Shown here one piece after another: positions 63,138-64,000 of a DNA stretch of 64,000 nucleotides. A program made the translations under genes and the position numbers. Source of the DNA: Subtercola boreus (GTDB taxonomy: Bacteria; Actinomycetota; Actinomycetes; Actinomycetales; Microbacteriaceae); contig NZ_NBXD01000030.1 of assembly GCF_003399645.1 (NCBI RefSeq), forward strand, positions 186,001 through 250,000. The letters are read 5' to 3'. How positions within the stretch are numbered: position 1 is the first letter of the stretch; the number at the start of each line of letters is the position of its first letter. The notes under the pieces are model-generated. The model searched no databases and was not told where the DNA came from. It saw only the letters and a program-made list of their open reading frames with translations.

Positions 63138-63773
63138 TCAGCGCGGGCGCGACATCAGCTGTCTGCCGAGCTCTGACCCGAGCAGGGCGGATGCCGCGTC
63201 GTCGATGATCGCGTCACCCTCGCTGCGGGCGATGCGACGCGAGGTGATCAGGGTCGCCGTTCCCTGCATGGTTGCGGCGAAGAGCAGTTTGAAGCGCACA
63301 CGGGCGCTGCCTCTGTCGATGTGGCTGCCGTCGGTGGCGCTCGGGTCGCCGCTGCCTGGGTCGGCGGGTATCGCTTCGTCGAGCGTCTCGAACAGGCGGG
63401 ACGCAGCATCCTGGAGCGCTTTGCTCGGGTCGTTCAGCTTTGCCGCGAACATCAGTTCCATCAGTGCCGCATCTTCGACACCGAAGTCGACGTAGGCGCG
63501 CCCCACCCGTCGAAACCGTTCCTCGAATGAGCCTCGGCCCGCGAGCGCCGACCTGATGTTCTCGGTCAACCGCACGAAACCCTGCTCGGCAAGCGCATCG
63601 AGCAGGGCCTGCCGGTCGATGAAATGGCTGCGTGGAGCCCCGTGGCTCACACCGGCCTGGCGGGCGAGCTCCCGCAGCGAGAGACCGTCGACGCCGGTGT
63701 TGCGCAGCATCTCCTCCGCCTGCTCGAGCAGTACTGCCCGGAGGTTGCCGTGGTGGAAGGGCCGGGAGGTCAT
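63138..63773 (-). CDS. TetR-family transcriptional regulator
   Basis: A 211-residue repressor. The HTH is in the N-terminal ~50 residues (GLSLRELARQAGVSHGAPRSHFIDRQALLDALAEQGF), followed by an alpha-helical ligand domain (DFGVEDAALMELMFAAKLND resembles the TetR_C_13-type WHG domain). The 62-nt gap to the divergent NAD(P)-binding gene carries two inverted repeats likely to be its operators. Confidence 0.88.
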   Translation of the reverse strand: MTSRPFHHGNLRAVLLEQAEEMLRNTGVDGLSLRELARQAGVSHGAPRSHFIDRQALLDALAEQGFVRLTENIRSALAGRGSFEERFRRVGRAYVDFGVEDAALMELMFAAKLNDPSKALQDAASRLFETLDEAIPADPGSGDPSATDGSHIDRGSARVRFKLLFAATMQGTATLITSRRIARSEGDAIIDDAASALLGSELGRQLMSRPR

Positions 63774-63780
63774 CTGTTCA

Positions 63781-63830
63781 GTCTACTCGTGGACTAGACA
63801 TTGACTATTTACTAGACACTGCCTAGTCTG
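63781..63830. promoter_or_regulatory. Candidate TetR operators overlapping a leaderless promoter
   Basis: GTCTA/TAGAC (63781-63785, 63795-63799) and ACTAG/CTAGT (63811-63815, 63823-63827) form two inverted repeats. The second overlaps TAGTCT (63824-63829), a -10 box ending 6 nt before the ATG at 63836. Confidence 0.55.
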
Positions 63831-63835
63831 GCGGA

Positions 63836-64000
63836 ATGACATCCCAGACCTTCCTCGTATTCGGCGCCACCGGTCAGACCGGCCAGCACTTCACTTCCCT
63901 CGCCCTTAGAGAGGGGCACACCGTACGGGCGCTGGCGCGGAACCCGTCGAAGTTCGGGTACGAGCATCCCGCTCTGGAGGTGCACACCGGTACCGTCACC
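63836..64000 (+). CDS. NAD(P)H-binding (NmrA/SDR-like) protein, 3' end outside window
   Basis: The first 55 codons read MTSQTFLVFGATGQTGQHFTSLALREGHTVRALARNPSKF, the Gly-rich cofactor motif GATGQTG and the Arg that prefers NADPH, as in NmrA/SDR-a5 proteins. It is divergent from the TetR gene and probably its target. The remainder lies past the right edge. Confidence 0.85.
   Translation, partial: MTSQTFLVFGATGQTGQHFTSLALREGHTVRALARNPSKFGYEHPALEVHTGTVT

Overview
The window is a 64 kb chromosomal stretch from a high-GC actinobacterium, most likely a Microbacteriaceae member. Supporting signs are strong GC bias at third codon positions, frequent GTG starts, pervasive 4-bp ATGA/GTGA gene overlaps, a DtxR/IdeR-type iron box, a DUF7882-type small protein, a DUF6153-type copper protein, and many promoters whose -10 box lies only 6-7 nt before the start codon (leaderless style). 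I found no rRNA, tRNA, CRISPR array, phage or intact insertion sequence. The genus is not identifiable by eye.

Region 1-4.7 kb is a siderophore-iron uptake locus: a truncated lipoprotein binding protein, an ATPase, two FecCD permeases and a divergent siderophore-interacting flavoreductase, with two DtxR/IdeR-type operators. Region 4.8-14.8 kb is mixed housekeeping: SRPBCC protein, FAD oxidoreductase, three small proteins, polyphosphate kinase 2, diacylglycerol-kinase-like lipid kinase, alpha/beta hydrolase, GlsB-like membrane protein, LuxR response regulator, a decayed GAF-ANTAR gene, cardiolipin synthase, a PPC-domain protein and a GntR/UTRA regulator preceded by a short leader ORF.

Region 15.0-23.5 kb is a one-direction catabolic cluster: NMT1/SsuA-type binding protein, ATPase, two permeases, an amidohydrolase, an adenosine-deaminase-like enzyme, an acyl-CoA-dehydrogenase-fold flavoenzyme and an NtaA/DmoA-type flavin monooxygenase. 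It looks like uptake and oxidative dismantling of a small N- or S-containing heterocycle; no exact known pathway matches. Region 23.6-40.1 kb is a second catabolic island: ketopantoate-reductase-like protein, SDR, E2 and fused E1 of a 2-oxoacid/acetoin-type dehydrogenase, two VOC proteins, GntR/FCD regulator, aldehyde dehydrogenase, Zn-alcohol dehydrogenase, a ribose-type ABC importer with an unusual ATPase-permease fusion, and a PRISE-type SDR. Short tandem duplications are scattered through it.

Region 40.1-44.2 kb has two divergent secreted phosphatase-type enzymes (with a PHO-box-like repeat between them) and a lipoprotein. Region 44.2-54.4 kb is a membrane redox module: two response-regulator/histidine-kinase pairs flank a COG4705-like membrane protein, two small exported proteins, two ferric-reductase-like flavocytochromes, an exported FMN-binding protein and the ApbE flavin transferase expected to load it. 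Region 54.5-62.2 kb holds a chromate transporter and a copper regulon (CsoR, CopZ, CopA, DUF6153, DUF305 lipoprotein, CopB) with two near-identical CsoR-type operators 6 kb apart. The window ends with an endonuclease/exonuclease/phosphatase protein, a TetR regulator and the start of a divergent NAD(P)-binding protein.
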